This document shows, piece after piece, positions 29,442 through 38,137 of a DNA stretch of 64,000 nt. The position numbers and the translations under genes were made by a program. Source of the stretch: Pseudomonas paraeruginosa PA7 (GTDB lineage: Bacteria; Pseudomonadota; Gammaproteobacteria; Pseudomonadales; Pseudomonadaceae); assembly GCF_000017205.1 (NCBI RefSeq), contig NC_009656.1, positions 5,634,501-5,698,500 of the forward strand, read 5' to 3'. How positions within the stretch are numbered: the first letter of the stretch is position 1; each line of letters begins with the position of its first letter. The notes beneath the pieces are model-generated. The model did not search any database. It was not told where the DNA came from and saw only the letters and a program-made list of their open reading frames with translations.

Positions 29442-30568
29442 TGGACACGCCGATCGAACGCGCCCCGCTGACTCCCGACCTGAGCCAGGCCCGCTACGCC
29501 GTCGACCTCACCGGCCTGGTGCCGGCGGAGGTCGCCGCGACACTGCCGCCGCTGCCGCCGAACCACTTCTACTTCTATCCGCCGGACCCGTTGCTGGAAG
29601 GCGACGGCGCGATCACCGCGGTCGAGGACAGCGATCCCTTCGACCAGTACGTCTACCGCCTGCGCCGGGTGCTCTACCAGGGCCGCACGCGCTGGCAGAA
29701 CGTGCTGATCGCCGACACCTACAACTACGACCGCGTGCTGATGCTCGACGGCGCTATCCAGAGCGCCGAGAGCGACGAGTCGCTGTATCACGAGCTGCTG
29801 GTGCAGCCGGCCATGCTCGCCCACGACGAACCGCGCGACGTGCTGATCATCGGCGGCGGCGAGGGCGCCACCCTGCGCGAGGTACTGGCCCATGCCAGCG
29901 TACGGCGGGCGGTGATGGTCGATCTCGACCAGGAACTGGTGGAACTGTGCCGCGAACACCTGTTCCAGTGGCACCAGGGCGCCTTCGACGACCCGCGCTG
30001 CGAACTGCTGGCCGAGGACGGCCGCGCCTATCTCGAACGCGACCCGTCGCTCTTCGACGTGGTCATCATCGACGTCGTCGACATGCTCGACAACGGTCCG
30101 GCCCAGGCCCTCTACACCCGCCAGTTCTACGAATTGCTGCACGCGCGCCTGCGTCCGGGCGGAGTGATCGCGGTGCAGGGCCTGGAGTTCTCCCACAGCG
30201 ACGACAAGCCCCACGCCGCTCTCGCCCGCACCCTGCGCAGCGTCTTCGCCCAGGTCCACAGCTACCGCGCCACGGTGCCTTCGTTCCTCTCGTCCTGGGG
30301 CTTCCTGCTGGCCTCCGACTGGCTCGAGCCGAACCACTGGCCGGCCGAGGACATCGACCGGCGCATCGAACGCAAGCTCGGCCCGCAGTGGCTCGACCAC
30401 CTCGACGGCGACTACCTCAAGGCCTGCTTCGTGATGGACCGCGAAACCCGCTTCCTGCTCGCCCAGCCGGGGCCGGTCCTGGAGGATGGCGTGCCCTTCG
30501 TCGCACCGCCGGACATCGAAGAGATCGAATTCGGCCCGGCGCAACTGCCGGCCCTGGCGAGGACCTGA
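29438..30568 (+). CDS. speE2: Spermidine synthase-like aminopropyltransferase (SpeE2)
   Basis: This cytosolic enzyme transfers the aminopropyl group from decarboxylated SAM to a diamine. The 376-residue frame starts at tandem ATGs overlapping the speD2 stop. An extra proline-rich N-terminal segment of about 50 residues precedes the usual strand domain. The core has ESLYHELLVQPAM, a Rossmann motif LIIGGGEGATLREV (GGGEG where most have GGGDG), VMVDLDQELVELC and IIDVVDMLDNGPAQALYT. The linked polyamine genes are thought to supply surface spermidine that lowers outer-membrane permeability. Confidence 0.9.
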   Translation: MMDTPIERAPLTPDLSQARYAVDLTGLVPAEVAATLPPLPPNHFYFYPPDPLLEGDGAITAVEDSDPFDQYVYRLRRVLYQGRTRWQNVLIADTYNYDRVLMLDGAIQSAESDESLYHELLVQPAMLAHDEPRDVLIIGGGEGATLREVLAHASVRRAVMVDLDQELVELCREHLFQWHQGAFDDPRCELLAEDGRAYLERDPSLFDVVIIDVVDMLDNGPAQALYTRQFYELLHARLRPGGVIAVQGLEFSHSDDKPHAALARTLRSVFAQVHSYRATVPSFLSSWGFLLASDWLEPNHWPAEDIDRRIERKLGPQWLDHLDGDYLKACFVMDRETRFLLAQPGPVLEDGVPFVAPPDIEEIEFGPAQLPALART

Positions 30569-30570
30569 GG

Positions 30571-31437
30571 ATGCCCGCCGCCCCCCTGGCCAGCGTCCCG
30601 CTGGCCCCGCCCGCCGCGCCCGCCGCGCCCTGCCTGCTGCACCGGGTGCGCTTCAGCCCCGGCACCGACAGTGGCGGCCTGCCACTGCTGGCCCGCCTGT
30701 ACGACCCGCAGCCGGCTCTGGCGCTGCTGGCGCAGCGCAGTGAGCTGGCGGAAAACGATGAATTGCCGGCGACCGCCGGCGACGACGAACTGCTGGTGGT
30801 CTTCGCCAGCGCCGGCCTGCAGACCGGACATGCCTGGCGCCAGCGCCTGGAAGCCTGGATGGCCGCCGCCGAGGGCGACCGCCAGCCGACCCTGGAGGCG
30901 CCGTCGTTCGGCGAGCGGGTGCTGTGGCGCCCCGGTCGCGCGCTGATCATCGGCAACCCCGAGCGGTGCCGGGAGCTGCTCGACGGGCTGGTCGCCTTCG
31001 CCTGGTACGAAAGCCGCCTGCGCCGGCTCGAGGACGAGACCGCGGCGGCCTGGGAACCGGCCCAGGCCGACATCGAACTGACCCAGCTGCCCCGCGCCGG
31101 CCACCTGTCGCGCCAGGCCCACGTGAACGAACAGGTGCGACGCACTACACTCTGGCGCATGGGCTACACCCGCCTGGAGTCGCACCTGGAGAAAGCCCCC
31201 GCGCACCTCGACGGCGCGGTGCGCCGGCTGTACAACGAGCTGGCCCTGCAGGCCGAGGTCCATGATCGGCTGGCGACCCTCGACGACCGCATCGAAGTGC
31301 TGCAGGACCTGTACGAACTGGCCACCGACCGCCTCGGCGAATACCGTTACTTCCGTGGCGAGTTGCGGGTCGAATGGCTGATCGTCGCCCTCCTCCTGCT
31401 GGAGGCCGCCCTGAGCCTGTGGGAATTCCTGGATTAG
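30571..31437 (+). CDS. Conserved protein with C-terminal membrane helix, RMD1/DUF155-like tail
   Basis: This 288-residue protein of unknown function is encoded between speE2 and pmrA. It has a proline/alanine-rich start and a soluble N-terminal half. From about residue 160 come long amphipathic helices. The tail LDDRIEVLQDLYELATDRLGEYRYFRGELRVEWLIVALLLLEAALSLWEF resembles the C-terminus of RMD1/DUF155 proteins: coiled coil then one membrane helix (about 264-284). It starts 2 nt after speE2, so it is certainly in the operon. A membrane-surface role in the polyamine/polymyxin response is inferred from location only. Confidence 0.8.
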   Translation: MPAAPLASVPLAPPAAPAAPCLLHRVRFSPGTDSGGLPLLARLYDPQPALALLAQRSELAENDELPATAGDDELLVVFASAGLQTGHAWRQRLEAWMAAAEGDRQPTLEAPSFGERVLWRPGRALIIGNPERCRELLDGLVAFAWYESRLRRLEDETAAAWEPAQADIELTQLPRAGHLSRQAHVNEQVRRTTLWRMGYTRLESHLEKAPAHLDGAVRRLYNELALQAEVHDRLATLDDRIEVLQDLYELATDRLGEYRYFRGELRVEWLIVALLLLEAALSLWEFLD

Positions 31438-31455
31438 CGATTGAAGAGGTCTGCG

Positions 31456-32121
31456 ATGAGAATACTGCTGGCCGAGGACGACCTGCTGCTCGGCGACGGC
31501 ATCCGCGCCGGGCTGCGCCTGGAAGGCGATACCGTGGAGTGGGTGACCGACGGCGTGGCCGCGGAGAACGCCCTGGTCACCGACGAGTTCGACCTGCTGG
31601 TGCTCGACATCGGCCTGCCGCGTCGCAGCGGCCTGGACATCCTGCGCAACCTGCGCCACCAGGGCCAGCTCACCCCGGTGTTGCTGCTCACCGCACGGGA
31701 CAAGGTGGCCGACCGCGTCGCCGGCCTCGACAGCGGAGCCGACGACTACCTGACCAAGCCCTTCGACCTCGACGAACTGCAGGCGCGGGTCCGCGCCCTG
31801 ACCCGCCGCACCACCGGTCGCGCCCTGCCGCAACTGGTGCACGGCGCGCTGCGCCTGGACCCGGCGACGCACCAGGTGACCCTCGCCGGCCAGGCGGTGG
31901 AGCTGGCGCCGCGCGAATACGCGCTGCTGCGCCTGCTGCTGGAGAACAGCGGCAAGGTACTCTCGCGCAACCAGCTGGAGCAGAGCCTCTATGGCTGGAG
32001 CGGCGACGTCGAGAGCAACGCCATCGAGGTCCATGTCCACCACCTGCGGCGCAAGCTCGGCAACCAGTTGATCCGCACCGTCCGTGGCATCGGCTACGGC
32101 ATCGACCAGCCGGCCTCCTGA
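31456..32121 (+). CDS. pmrA: Response regulator PmrA (BasR type)
   Basis: PmrA is an OmpR/PhoB-family regulator of LPS modification (aminoarabinose addition) and cationic-peptide resistance. The 221-residue protein has a receiver domain (MRILLAEDDLLLGDG, phosphoacceptor Asp51 in LVLDIGLP, Lys in DYLTKPFDLDEL). A C-terminal winged helix (PREYALLRLLLENSGKVLSRNQLEQSLYGW) follows. The ATG at 31456 was taken over an upstream GTG/TTG-type extension. It precedes pmrB by 23 nt. Autoregulation through the PmrA box 2.6 kb upstream is likely. Confidence 0.96.
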   Translation: MRILLAEDDLLLGDGIRAGLRLEGDTVEWVTDGVAAENALVTDEFDLLVLDIGLPRRSGLDILRNLRHQGQLTPVLLLTARDKVADRVAGLDSGADDYLTKPFDLDELQARVRALTRRTTGRALPQLVHGALRLDPATHQVTLAGQAVELAPREYALLRLLLENSGKVLSRNQLEQSLYGWSGDVESNAIEVHVHHLRRKLGNQLIRTVRGIGYGIDQPAS

Positions 32122-32144
32122 AACCGCCCACCGGAGTCGTCCCG

Positions 32145-33548
32145 ATGTCCCGTGCCGCCGTTCCCTCCGTCCGCAGGCGCCTGCTGGTCAACCTGCTGGT
32201 CGGCTTCGTGCTCTGCTGGCTGAGCGTGGCGGCGCTGACCTACCACGTCTCGCTGAAACAGGTGAACCGCCTGTTCGACGACGACATGGTGGACTTCGGC
32301 GAAGCAGCCCTGCGCCTGCTCGACCTCGCCAGCGAAGACCAGGCCGGCGAGGACGGCTCGATCAACCAGATCATCGAGCGCAGCCGCGAAGCGATCCAGG
32401 GCCTGCCCCTGCTGCGCCGCGAAAGCGCCCTCGGCTATGCCCTGTGGCGCGACGGCCAGCCTTTGCTGGCGAGCCTAAACCTGCCGCCGGAGATCACCGC
32501 CCAGGGCCCCGGCTTCAGCACCGTCGAGGCCCAAGGCACCAGCTGGCGGGTGCTGCAACTGAACATCGACGGCTTCCAGATCTGGATCAGCGAGAACCTG
32601 ATCTACCGCCAGCACACCATGAACCTGCTGCTGTTCTACTCGCTGTTCCCCCTGCTGCTGGCCCTGCCGCTGCTCGGCGGGCTGGTCTGGTTCGGCGTCG
32701 CCCGCGGCCTGGCGCCGCTGCGCGAGGTGCAGGCGGAAGTCCAGCAGCGTTCCGCGCGGCACCTGCAACCCATCGCCCTGGACCAGGCGCCGCTGGAAAT
32801 CCATGGCCTGATCACCGAGCTCAACCTGCTGCTGGAACGCCTGCGCGCCGCCCTCGAGGCCGAGCGCCGGCTGACCAGCGATGCCGCCCATGAGATCCGC
32901 ACGCCGCTGGCCAGCCTGCGTACCCACGCCCAGGTCGCGCTGCGCTCGGCGGACCCCAAGGCGCATGCCCGCGGCCTGCTGCAGGTGAGCCGCAGCGTCG
33001 AGCGGATCAGCACCCTGATGGAACAGATCCTCCTGCTCGCGCGCCTCGACGGCGACGCCCTGCTCGAACAGTTCCATCCGATCAACCTGGCCACCCTGGC
33101 CGAGGACGTGCTCTCGGAACTGGCGCCCCAGGCCATCGACAAGGACATCGAGCTGTCGCTGCACCAGGAGGCCGTGTACGTGATGGGCATCGACCTATGG
33201 CTGCGGGCGATGGTCGGCAACCTGGTGGGCAACGCCCTGCGCTACACCCCGGCCGGCGGCCAGGTCGAGATACGTGTCGAGAACCGCGCCCAGCATGCCG
33301 TGCTGCGCGTGTGCGACAACGGCCCCGGCGTAGCGCAGGAAGAACAGCAGGCGATCTTCACCCGCTTCTACCGCAGCCCCAGCACCAGCAGCGGCGAAGG
33401 CAGCGGCCTTGGCCTGCCGATCGTCAAGCGTATCGTCGAACTGCATTTCGGCAGCATCGGCCTCGGCAAGGGGCTCGACGGCCACGGGCTGGAAGTCCAG
33501 GTGTTCCTGCCCAAGACCCGGCCGGAGACATCGCGGACGCCCAGCTGA
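32145..33548 (+). CDS. pmrB: Sensor histidine kinase PmrB
   Basis: PmrB is an inner-membrane sensor partnering PmrA. The 467-residue product has a first membrane helix (about 12-33), a periplasmic sensor region (about 34-160) and a second helix (about 161-186). HAMP and the dimerisation box SDAAHEIRTPLASL follow, with phospho-His249. The ATPase has N (GNLVGNALRYTP), G1 (VCDNGPGV) and G2 (GEGSGLGLPIV) boxes. Residues Ala247/Ala248 next to the His and Tyr345 are in the form I associate with reference, polymyxin-susceptible alleles. Confidence 0.95.
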   Translation: MSRAAVPSVRRRLLVNLLVGFVLCWLSVAALTYHVSLKQVNRLFDDDMVDFGEAALRLLDLASEDQAGEDGSINQIIERSREAIQGLPLLRRESALGYALWRDGQPLLASLNLPPEITAQGPGFSTVEAQGTSWRVLQLNIDGFQIWISENLIYRQHTMNLLLFYSLFPLLLALPLLGGLVWFGVARGLAPLREVQAEVQQRSARHLQPIALDQAPLEIHGLITELNLLLERLRAALEAERRLTSDAAHEIRTPLASLRTHAQVALRSADPKAHARGLLQVSRSVERISTLMEQILLLARLDGDALLEQFHPINLATLAEDVLSELAPQAIDKDIELSLHQEAVYVMGIDLWLRAMVGNLVGNALRYTPAGGQVEIRVENRAQHAVLRVCDNGPGVAQEEQQAIFTRFYRSPSTSSGEGSGLGLPIVKRIVELHFGSIGLGKGLDGHGLEVQVFLPKTRPETSRTPS

Positions 33549-33643
33549 GCTTGGCGCGCCGCGCACCTGCGCATATCTGATAGCCTGCGCCGCCGCCGCG
33601 AAAGGGATAGGCTAACGGCTTCGCAACCTCCCAGGAGATTCCG

Positions 33644-34042
33644 ATGAACATCGGTGAAGCGGCGAAGAAAAGCGGTCTGACGCCGAAGATGATCCGCTAC
33701 TACGAATCGATCGAACTGCTCAAGCCGGCCGGCCGCAGCGCCAGCGGCTATCGCCACTACAACGACAACGACCTGCACACCCTGGCGTTCATCCGCCGCT
33801 CGCGGGACCTCGGCTTTTCCCTCGACGAAGTCGGCAGGCTGCTGACCCTCTGGCAGGACCGCCAGCGCGCCAGCGCCGACGTCAAGGCCCTGGCCGCCCA
33901 GCATGTGCGCGAGCTGAACCGCAAGATCGAGGAGCTCAGCACCCTGCGCGACACCCTCAAGGACCTGGTCGAACACTGCCAGGGCGACCACCGTCCCGAC
34001 TGCCCGATCCTCAGGGACCTGGAGTCAGGCTGCTGCCACTGA
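33644..34042 (+). CDS. cueR: Copper-responsive MerR-family regulator CueR
   Basis: CueR senses Cu(I)/Ag(I) and activates copper efflux genes. The 132-residue protein has a MerR winged helix (MNIGEAAKKSGLTPKMIRYYE) and the dimerisation helix. The metal loop carries Cys112 and Cys120 (CQGDHRPDC), the same spacing and numbering as E. coli CueR, followed by a CCH tail. The start is supported by CCAGGAG. The last 32 nt overlap the 3' end of the convergent downstream gene. Confidence 0.93.
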   Translation: MNIGEAAKKSGLTPKMIRYYESIELLKPAGRSASGYRHYNDNDLHTLAFIRRSRDLGFSLDEVGRLLTLWQDRQRASADVKALAAQHVRELNRKIEELSTLRDTLKDLVEHCQGDHRPDCPILRDLESGCCH

Positions 34043-34577
34043 TCCGCAACAGCGGCCAGCGCGCCGTCCAGTCTTTCTCCCGCAGGCGCTGCCGATAGAG
34101 TTCCGGCTTACCGGCGAAATGCGCCGTCGGCCGCACCCGCAGCGCCAGCAGATCGTCGACGCCCAGCGGCGCCAGCAGTTCCAGGCGCTCGCCGGCCAGG
34201 CGCAGCGCCACCGCCGTGCACGCCTCCGGCCAGTGGCACAGCGCGTCGGCGCAATCGCGGTAGGGCCGGTCGCCGTTGCGCAAATGCATGCGCGCCTGAT
34301 TCTTAACCGACCAGGGTGCTGCGCGGCGACGCCGCAAAGCAGCCTCGAAGGCCACGTCGGCCCGTGGATCGAGCTCGTCGGCGGCGAAATACAGCACGTC
34401 GATGTCCGCCAGCGGCGTTGCCTCGCGGTAGCCGTGCAGGCGGTCCCACACCGCGTTGCGCACGAAGCCGGCGCCGATCCAGGCATCCTCCGGCCCGACC
34501 TCGCGCAGCGCGCGCAGCAGGCCCATGCGCCAGGCATCGGCGGCGACCAGTGCGAGGATCTCCTGCGCCGAGGTCAT
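34011..34577 (-). CDS. Nucleotidyltransferase-like protein (DUF925 type)
   Basis: This 188-residue protein starts MTSAQEILALVAADAWRMGLLRALREVGPEDAWIGAGFVRNAVWD and has ATPLADIDVLYFAADE, a polymerase-beta-like D-x-D strand. DCADALCHWPEACTAVALRL also fits the DUF925 family. No biochemical role is established to my knowledge. Its ATG overlaps the stop of the EamA gene upstream (ATGA), so the two are co-translated. Its 3' end overlaps cueR antisense by 32 nt. Confidence 0.8.
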   Translation of the reverse strand: MTSAQEILALVAADAWRMGLLRALREVGPEDAWIGAGFVRNAVWDRLHGYREATPLADIDVLYFAADELDPRADVAFEAALRRRRAAPWSVKNQARMHLRNGDRPYRDCADALCHWPEACTAVALRLAGERLELLAPLGVDDLLALRVRPTAHFAGKPELYRQRLREKDWTARWPLLRISGSSLTPGP

Positions 34578-35467
34578 CCCGTGCGCCGCGCCGGCCAGGC
34601 GAAACGCCGCAGGACGCCGGCCGGCAGCAGGGCGATGGCCAGGCCGGCGAACACCAGCGCGCAGGCCAGCAGGCTGTCGGGGTCCAGGCGTTCGCCGAGC
34701 AGCAGCCAGCCGGCGAGCAGGCCCGACACCGGCACCGCGAGGGCGAATGGCGTGACCAGGCTGGCCGGGTAGTGGCGCAGGAGGAAACTCCAGATGGCGA
34801 AGCCCACCGTGGTCGCGCCGAAGGCGATGTAGAGCAGCGCGCCGAAGCCGCCCCAGCTCATGTGCAGCACGGCCTGCTCGATGGCCCGGGGACCTTCGAA
34901 CACATAGGAAAGCGCCAGCAGCGGCAGCGGCGGGACCAGGCTGACCCAGCAGATCAGGCGCAGCATGTCGGTGGCCCCGGAGCGCTTGGTGGCGATGTTG
35001 GCGAAGGACCAGGCCAGCGCCGCCGCGATCACCAGCAGGAACGCCAGCAGGCTGTCGCCCAGCGGCCGCTCCAGGCCGATCAGGAGCAGCCCGGCCGCCG
35101 CCAGCAGCAGGCCGAACAGGCCGCGCGGCGAAGGTCGCTCGCCCAGCCACAGGGCGGCGATGAGGATGGTGAAGAACACCTGGCTCTGCAGCACCAGCGA
35201 GGACAGCCCGGCCGGCATGCCCTGGGCCATGCCGACGAACAGCAGGCCGAACTTGACCACCCCGAGGAGCACGCCGATCAGCAGGATGCGGCCCGGCGGA
35301 GCCGGCAGCGGGCCGCGCAGGAACAGCAGCGGCAGCGCCGCCAGGGCGAAGCGCAGGGCGCAGAACAGCAGCGGCGGGAAGTCGCCGAGACCGACCTTGA
35401 TCACGACGAAGTTCAGGCCCCAGATCAGGGTGACCAGCAGGGCCAGCAGGATATGCGCGACGGGCAT
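34574..35467 (-). CDS. EamA/DMT-family transporter
   Basis: This 297-residue inner-membrane protein has ten predicted helices in two EamA repeats: one from VTLIWGLNFVVIKVGLGDFPPLLFCALRFALAALPL, the other from AAALAWSFANIATKRSG. The substrate is unknown; relatives export metabolites or amino acids. The ATG at 35467 begins MPVAHILLALLVTLIWG, while the longer open frame lacks hydrophobic character. It is coupled (ATGA) to the DUF925 gene. Confidence 0.88.
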   Translation of the reverse strand: MPVAHILLALLVTLIWGLNFVVIKVGLGDFPPLLFCALRFALAALPLLFLRGPLPAPPGRILLIGVLLGVVKFGLLFVGMAQGMPAGLSSLVLQSQVFFTILIAALWLGERPSPRGLFGLLLAAAGLLLIGLERPLGDSLLAFLLVIAAALAWSFANIATKRSGATDMLRLICWVSLVPPLPLLALSYVFEGPRAIEQAVLHMSWGGFGALLYIAFGATTVGFAIWSFLLRHYPASLVTPFALAVPVSGLLAGWLLLGERLDPDSLLACALVFAGLAIALLPAGVLRRFAWPARRTG

Positions 35468-35556
35468 GGGAGGCTCCGGAAAAACTCGGCCCACGCTAGC
35501 AGGTGCGGCGGCGGCGGTCGCGGTACAGATGGCGGGGAAAAACGCCCGCCAGCCAT

Positions 35557-36450
35557 TCACTGCAACCAGGGCGGCGGCGGCTCCTCGCGGTTGCCGCGCG
35601 GCTCGTCCTCGGCCTGGCGCTGGGCCTGGCGGCGCGCCTCCTCGCGTTGCGCGGCCTCGATCTCGCGGAGCACCGCGCGCACGTCGGCGGCCTCCTCCGC
35701 TTCGACGAAGGTACCGCTGAGCGGGGTTTCCGGCGTCAGCCTGCCGGCTTCGTAGAGCGCCCACATTTCCCTGGCGTAGCGGGTCTGCCTGAGTTCCGGG
35801 GCGAAGCGGCCGAAGTAGGCGGCCATGTTGCCGACATCGCGTTCGAGCATGCTGAACGCATGGTTGTTGCCAGCCGCGTCGACCGCCTGCGGCAGGTCGA
35901 TGATCACCGGACCGTCGGGCCCCAGCAGCACATTGAACTCGGAGAGGTCGCCGTGCACCAGGCCGGCGCAGAGCATGGCGACGATCTGGCGGATCAGGAA
36001 GGCGTGGTGGCGACGCGCCTCGTCGGCGTCCAGCGTCACGTCGTTGAGACGCGGCGCGGCGTCACCCTCGGCATCCGTCACCAGCTCCATCAGCAGCACG
36101 CCGTCGAGGAAGTCATAGGGCTTCGGCACCCGCACGCCGGCTCCGGCGAGGCGGAACAGCGCCGCCACCTCGGCGTTCTGCCAGGCCTCTTCCTGCTCGC
36201 GGCGGCCATATTTCGAGCCCTTGGCCATGGCCCGCGCCTGGCGGCTGTTGCGCACCTTGCGGCCCTCCTGGTACTCGGCGGCCTGGCGGAAGCTGCGCTT
36301 GCTGGCCTCCTTGTAGACCTTGGCGCAGCGCAGGCTGTCGCCGCAGCGCACCACGTAGACCGAGGCCTCCTTGCCGCTCATCAGCGGGCGCAGGACCTCA
36401 TCGATCAGGCCGTCTTCGACCAGCGGTTCCAGGCGTCTGGGTGTCTTCAT
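35557..36450 (-). CDS. RIO-type serine/threonine protein kinase
   Basis: This 297-residue bacterial RIO1-like kinase has the P-loop analogue SGKEASVYVV (25-34) and ATP-site lysine in CAKVYK (Lys44). The catalytic loop is LVHGDLSEFNVLL (Asp168, Asn173), and the metal motif is VIIDLPQAVD (Asp185). A charged, proline-containing C-terminal tail follows. Catalytic residues appear intact, so activity is likely; the substrate is unknown. The start MKTPRRLEPLVEDG at 36450 was chosen over the longer frame. It sits 106 nt downstream of the HD-GYP gene start region on the same strand. Confidence 0.88.
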   Translation of the reverse strand: MKTPRRLEPLVEDGLIDEVLRPLMSGKEASVYVVRCGDSLRCAKVYKEASKRSFRQAAEYQEGRKVRNSRQARAMAKGSKYGRREQEEAWQNAEVAALFRLAGAGVRVPKPYDFLDGVLLMELVTDAEGDAAPRLNDVTLDADEARRHHAFLIRQIVAMLCAGLVHGDLSEFNVLLGPDGPVIIDLPQAVDAAGNNHAFSMLERDVGNMAAYFGRFAPELRQTRYAREMWALYEAGRLTPETPLSGTFVEAEEAADVRAVLREIEAAQREEARRQAQRQAEDEPRGNREEPPPPWLQ

Positions 36451-36573
36451 CGGTGCTACGCGGTTCCTCGGGGCAGGATGGAAGGCAAGGGGTCTGACGT
36501 TATACGGCAAACGCCGTGCCGAGCACAGCCGGGCGCAGCGGCTTTCCGCCGGACTGCGCACGGGTCGGCGCAC

Positions 36574-37755
36574 TCAGGCCGGCGGCGGCGCGGTGATCTC
36601 GATGCTTTCCGCCACCTGCTCCAGCCGCTGCACCTCCACGTCCAGCGCCTCGGCGCTGTCGGCGTAGCGCCGGGCGACCTCGGCGAAGGCGTCGGCAACG
36701 GCGACGAAGGCCTTCACCAGGCGCGGGTCGAATTCGCTGCCGGCGCCGGCCTGGATCAGCAGCACCGCCTCGGCATGCGCCAGCGGCGTGCGGTAGGCGT
36801 GCCGGCTGGTCAGTTCGTCATAGCGATCGGCGATGGCGACGATCCGCGCCGCCAGGGGAATCCGTTCTCCGGCCAGGCCTTCCGGGAAGCCTCGGCCGTC
36901 CCAGCGCTCGTGGTGGCTGTAGGCGATCTGCCTGGCGAAACGGAGGAACCCGGAAGGTTGGCCGAGCCGGCGCTCGGCATCGGCCAGGGCGTCGCGGCCG
37001 ACGCGGGTGTGGGCCTGCAGCAGGGCGGTGTCGGCGGCGTCGAGCTGGCCTGGGTTGAGCAGCACCCGGTCGGGCACCGCGACCTTGCCGATATCGTGGA
37101 GCAGCGCCGACTTGCTCAGCAGTCCGACGGCCTCAGGGGTCAGCGCGTCGGCGAACGCCGCCTGCGTCGCCAGCCGCTCGGCGAGCAGCCGGACGTAGCG
37201 CTCGATGCGCGGCAGGTGGCGGCTGCGCGGATTGTCGCGGAGATCGCCGAGGGTCGCCAGGGCCTCGATGGTGACGTCCTGCAACTGCTGCAACTGGCGC
37301 GTACGGCGGCGCACCTCCAGCTCCAGGTATTCGCTCTTGTCGCGGAGGAAGTCGGCCGTGGCCTTCAGTTGCAGATGGGTGCGAACCCGCGCCAGGACGA
37401 TCGGCGGGCTCACCGGCTTGCTCAGGTAGTCCACCGCGCCCAGCGCCAGCCCGCGCTGCTCGTCGGCCTGCTCGGCGCGGGCGGTGAGGAACATCAGCGG
37501 GATATCGCGGGTCAGCGGATCGGCCTTGAGCCGCTGGCAGACCTCGTAGCCATCCATCCCCGGCATGCTCACATCGAGCAGGATCAGGTCCGGCCGCGGC
37601 TCCTCGCGCGCCGCGCGCAGCCCGGCCGTGCCGCTGTCGGCGGTGCGCACGCGGTAGCGCTCCTCGAGCAGCTCGCGCATCAGCAGCAGGTTGTCGGGGG
37701 TGTCGTCCACCACCAGCACGAGCTCCTGCTCGGACCTGTCCAGCATGCTTTCCAT
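36574..37755 (-). CDS. Response regulator with HD-GYP cyclic-di-GMP phosphodiesterase domain
   Basis: This 393-residue REC-HD-GYP protein has a receiver (Asp17/Asp18, phosphoacceptor Asp61 in [13 protein letters not shown], Lys113) linked by a coiled coil (about 135-165) to the HD-GYP domain. That domain has [12 protein letters not shown] (His220, Asp221) and [16 protein letters not shown] (His281, His282, Glu283). The GYP triad reads GFP here. Metal ligands are present, so hydrolysis of c-di-GMP or pGpG is plausible. There is no adjacent histidine kinase. It corresponds, from memory, to a structurally studied P. aeruginosa protein (PA4781). Confidence 0.92.
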   Translation of the reverse strand: MESMLDRSEQELVLVVDDTPDNLLLMRELLEERYRVRTADSGTAGLRAAREEPRPDLILLDVSMPGMDGYEVCQRLKADPLTRDIPLMFLTARAEQADEQRGLALGAVDYLSKPVSPPIVLARVRTHLQLKATADFLRDKSEYLELEVRRRTRQLQQLQDVTIEALATLGDLRDNPRSRHLPRIERYVRLLAERLATQAAFADALTPEAVGLLSKSALLHDIGKVAVPDRVLLNPGQLDAADTALLQAHTRVGRDALADAERRLGQPSGFLRFARQIAYSHHERWDGRGFPEGLAGERIPLAARIVAIADRYDELTSRHAYRTPLAHAEAVLLIQAGAGSEFDPRLVKAFVAVADAFAEVARRYADSAEALDVEVQRLEQVAESIEITAPPPA

Positions 37756-37859
37756 CGCCCCTCCGACCTTCGCGACGCGGCCGCCCGGCGGCCGTCACTC
37801 CGTATTGAAGACGCTGATGGAAACTTCTGCACGCCCGGCCAGGCATGCCAGGCGACCGT

Positions 37860-38057
37860 TCAGGGCGTCAGGCGGAACCGCAGCAGCGAATCCTCAGGCT
37901 CGGCGCCGCTCTCCGTCTCGCCGAAGGCGCGGCGTTCGAGCGGGTCCTGGCCGAAGTACTCCTTGATCGGCGACTCGATGGCCTTGCCGCCAGGACTCAC
38001 GTGACTGGCGCAACCGCCAAGGAACACCAGGACCACACCGATGACCAGCGCTTTCAT
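37860..38057 (-). CDS. Small lipoprotein
   Basis: This 65-residue protein has a lipoprotein signal peptide, MKALVIGVVLVFLGGCASH: basic start, hydrophobic core and lipobox LGGC with the lipidated Cys at 16. Ser/Gly follow, suggesting outer-membrane sorting. The mature part (about 50 residues) contains SPIKEYFGQDPLERRAFGE and has no recognised domain. The ATG at 38057 was chosen over a longer frame because it starts the signal peptide. It is flanked by an EamA gene and the HD-GYP gene on the same strand. Confidence 0.8.
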   Translation of the reverse strand: MKALVIGVVLVFLGGCASHVSPGGKAIESPIKEYFGQDPLERRAFGETESGAEPEDSLLRFRLTP

Positions 38058-38137
38058 CTTCGTACCCCCGTCTGCCCGGCCCGTCCGGACGCTGCGCCGC
38101 AGCATGGCGCAGCGCGGCTTAGGGATCGCTTAAGGAT

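Noticed and set aside
34316-35755. 479-codon Gln/Arg-rich plus-strand frame
   Set aside because: Antisense to the EamA and DUF925 genes, low-complexity composition, no domain.
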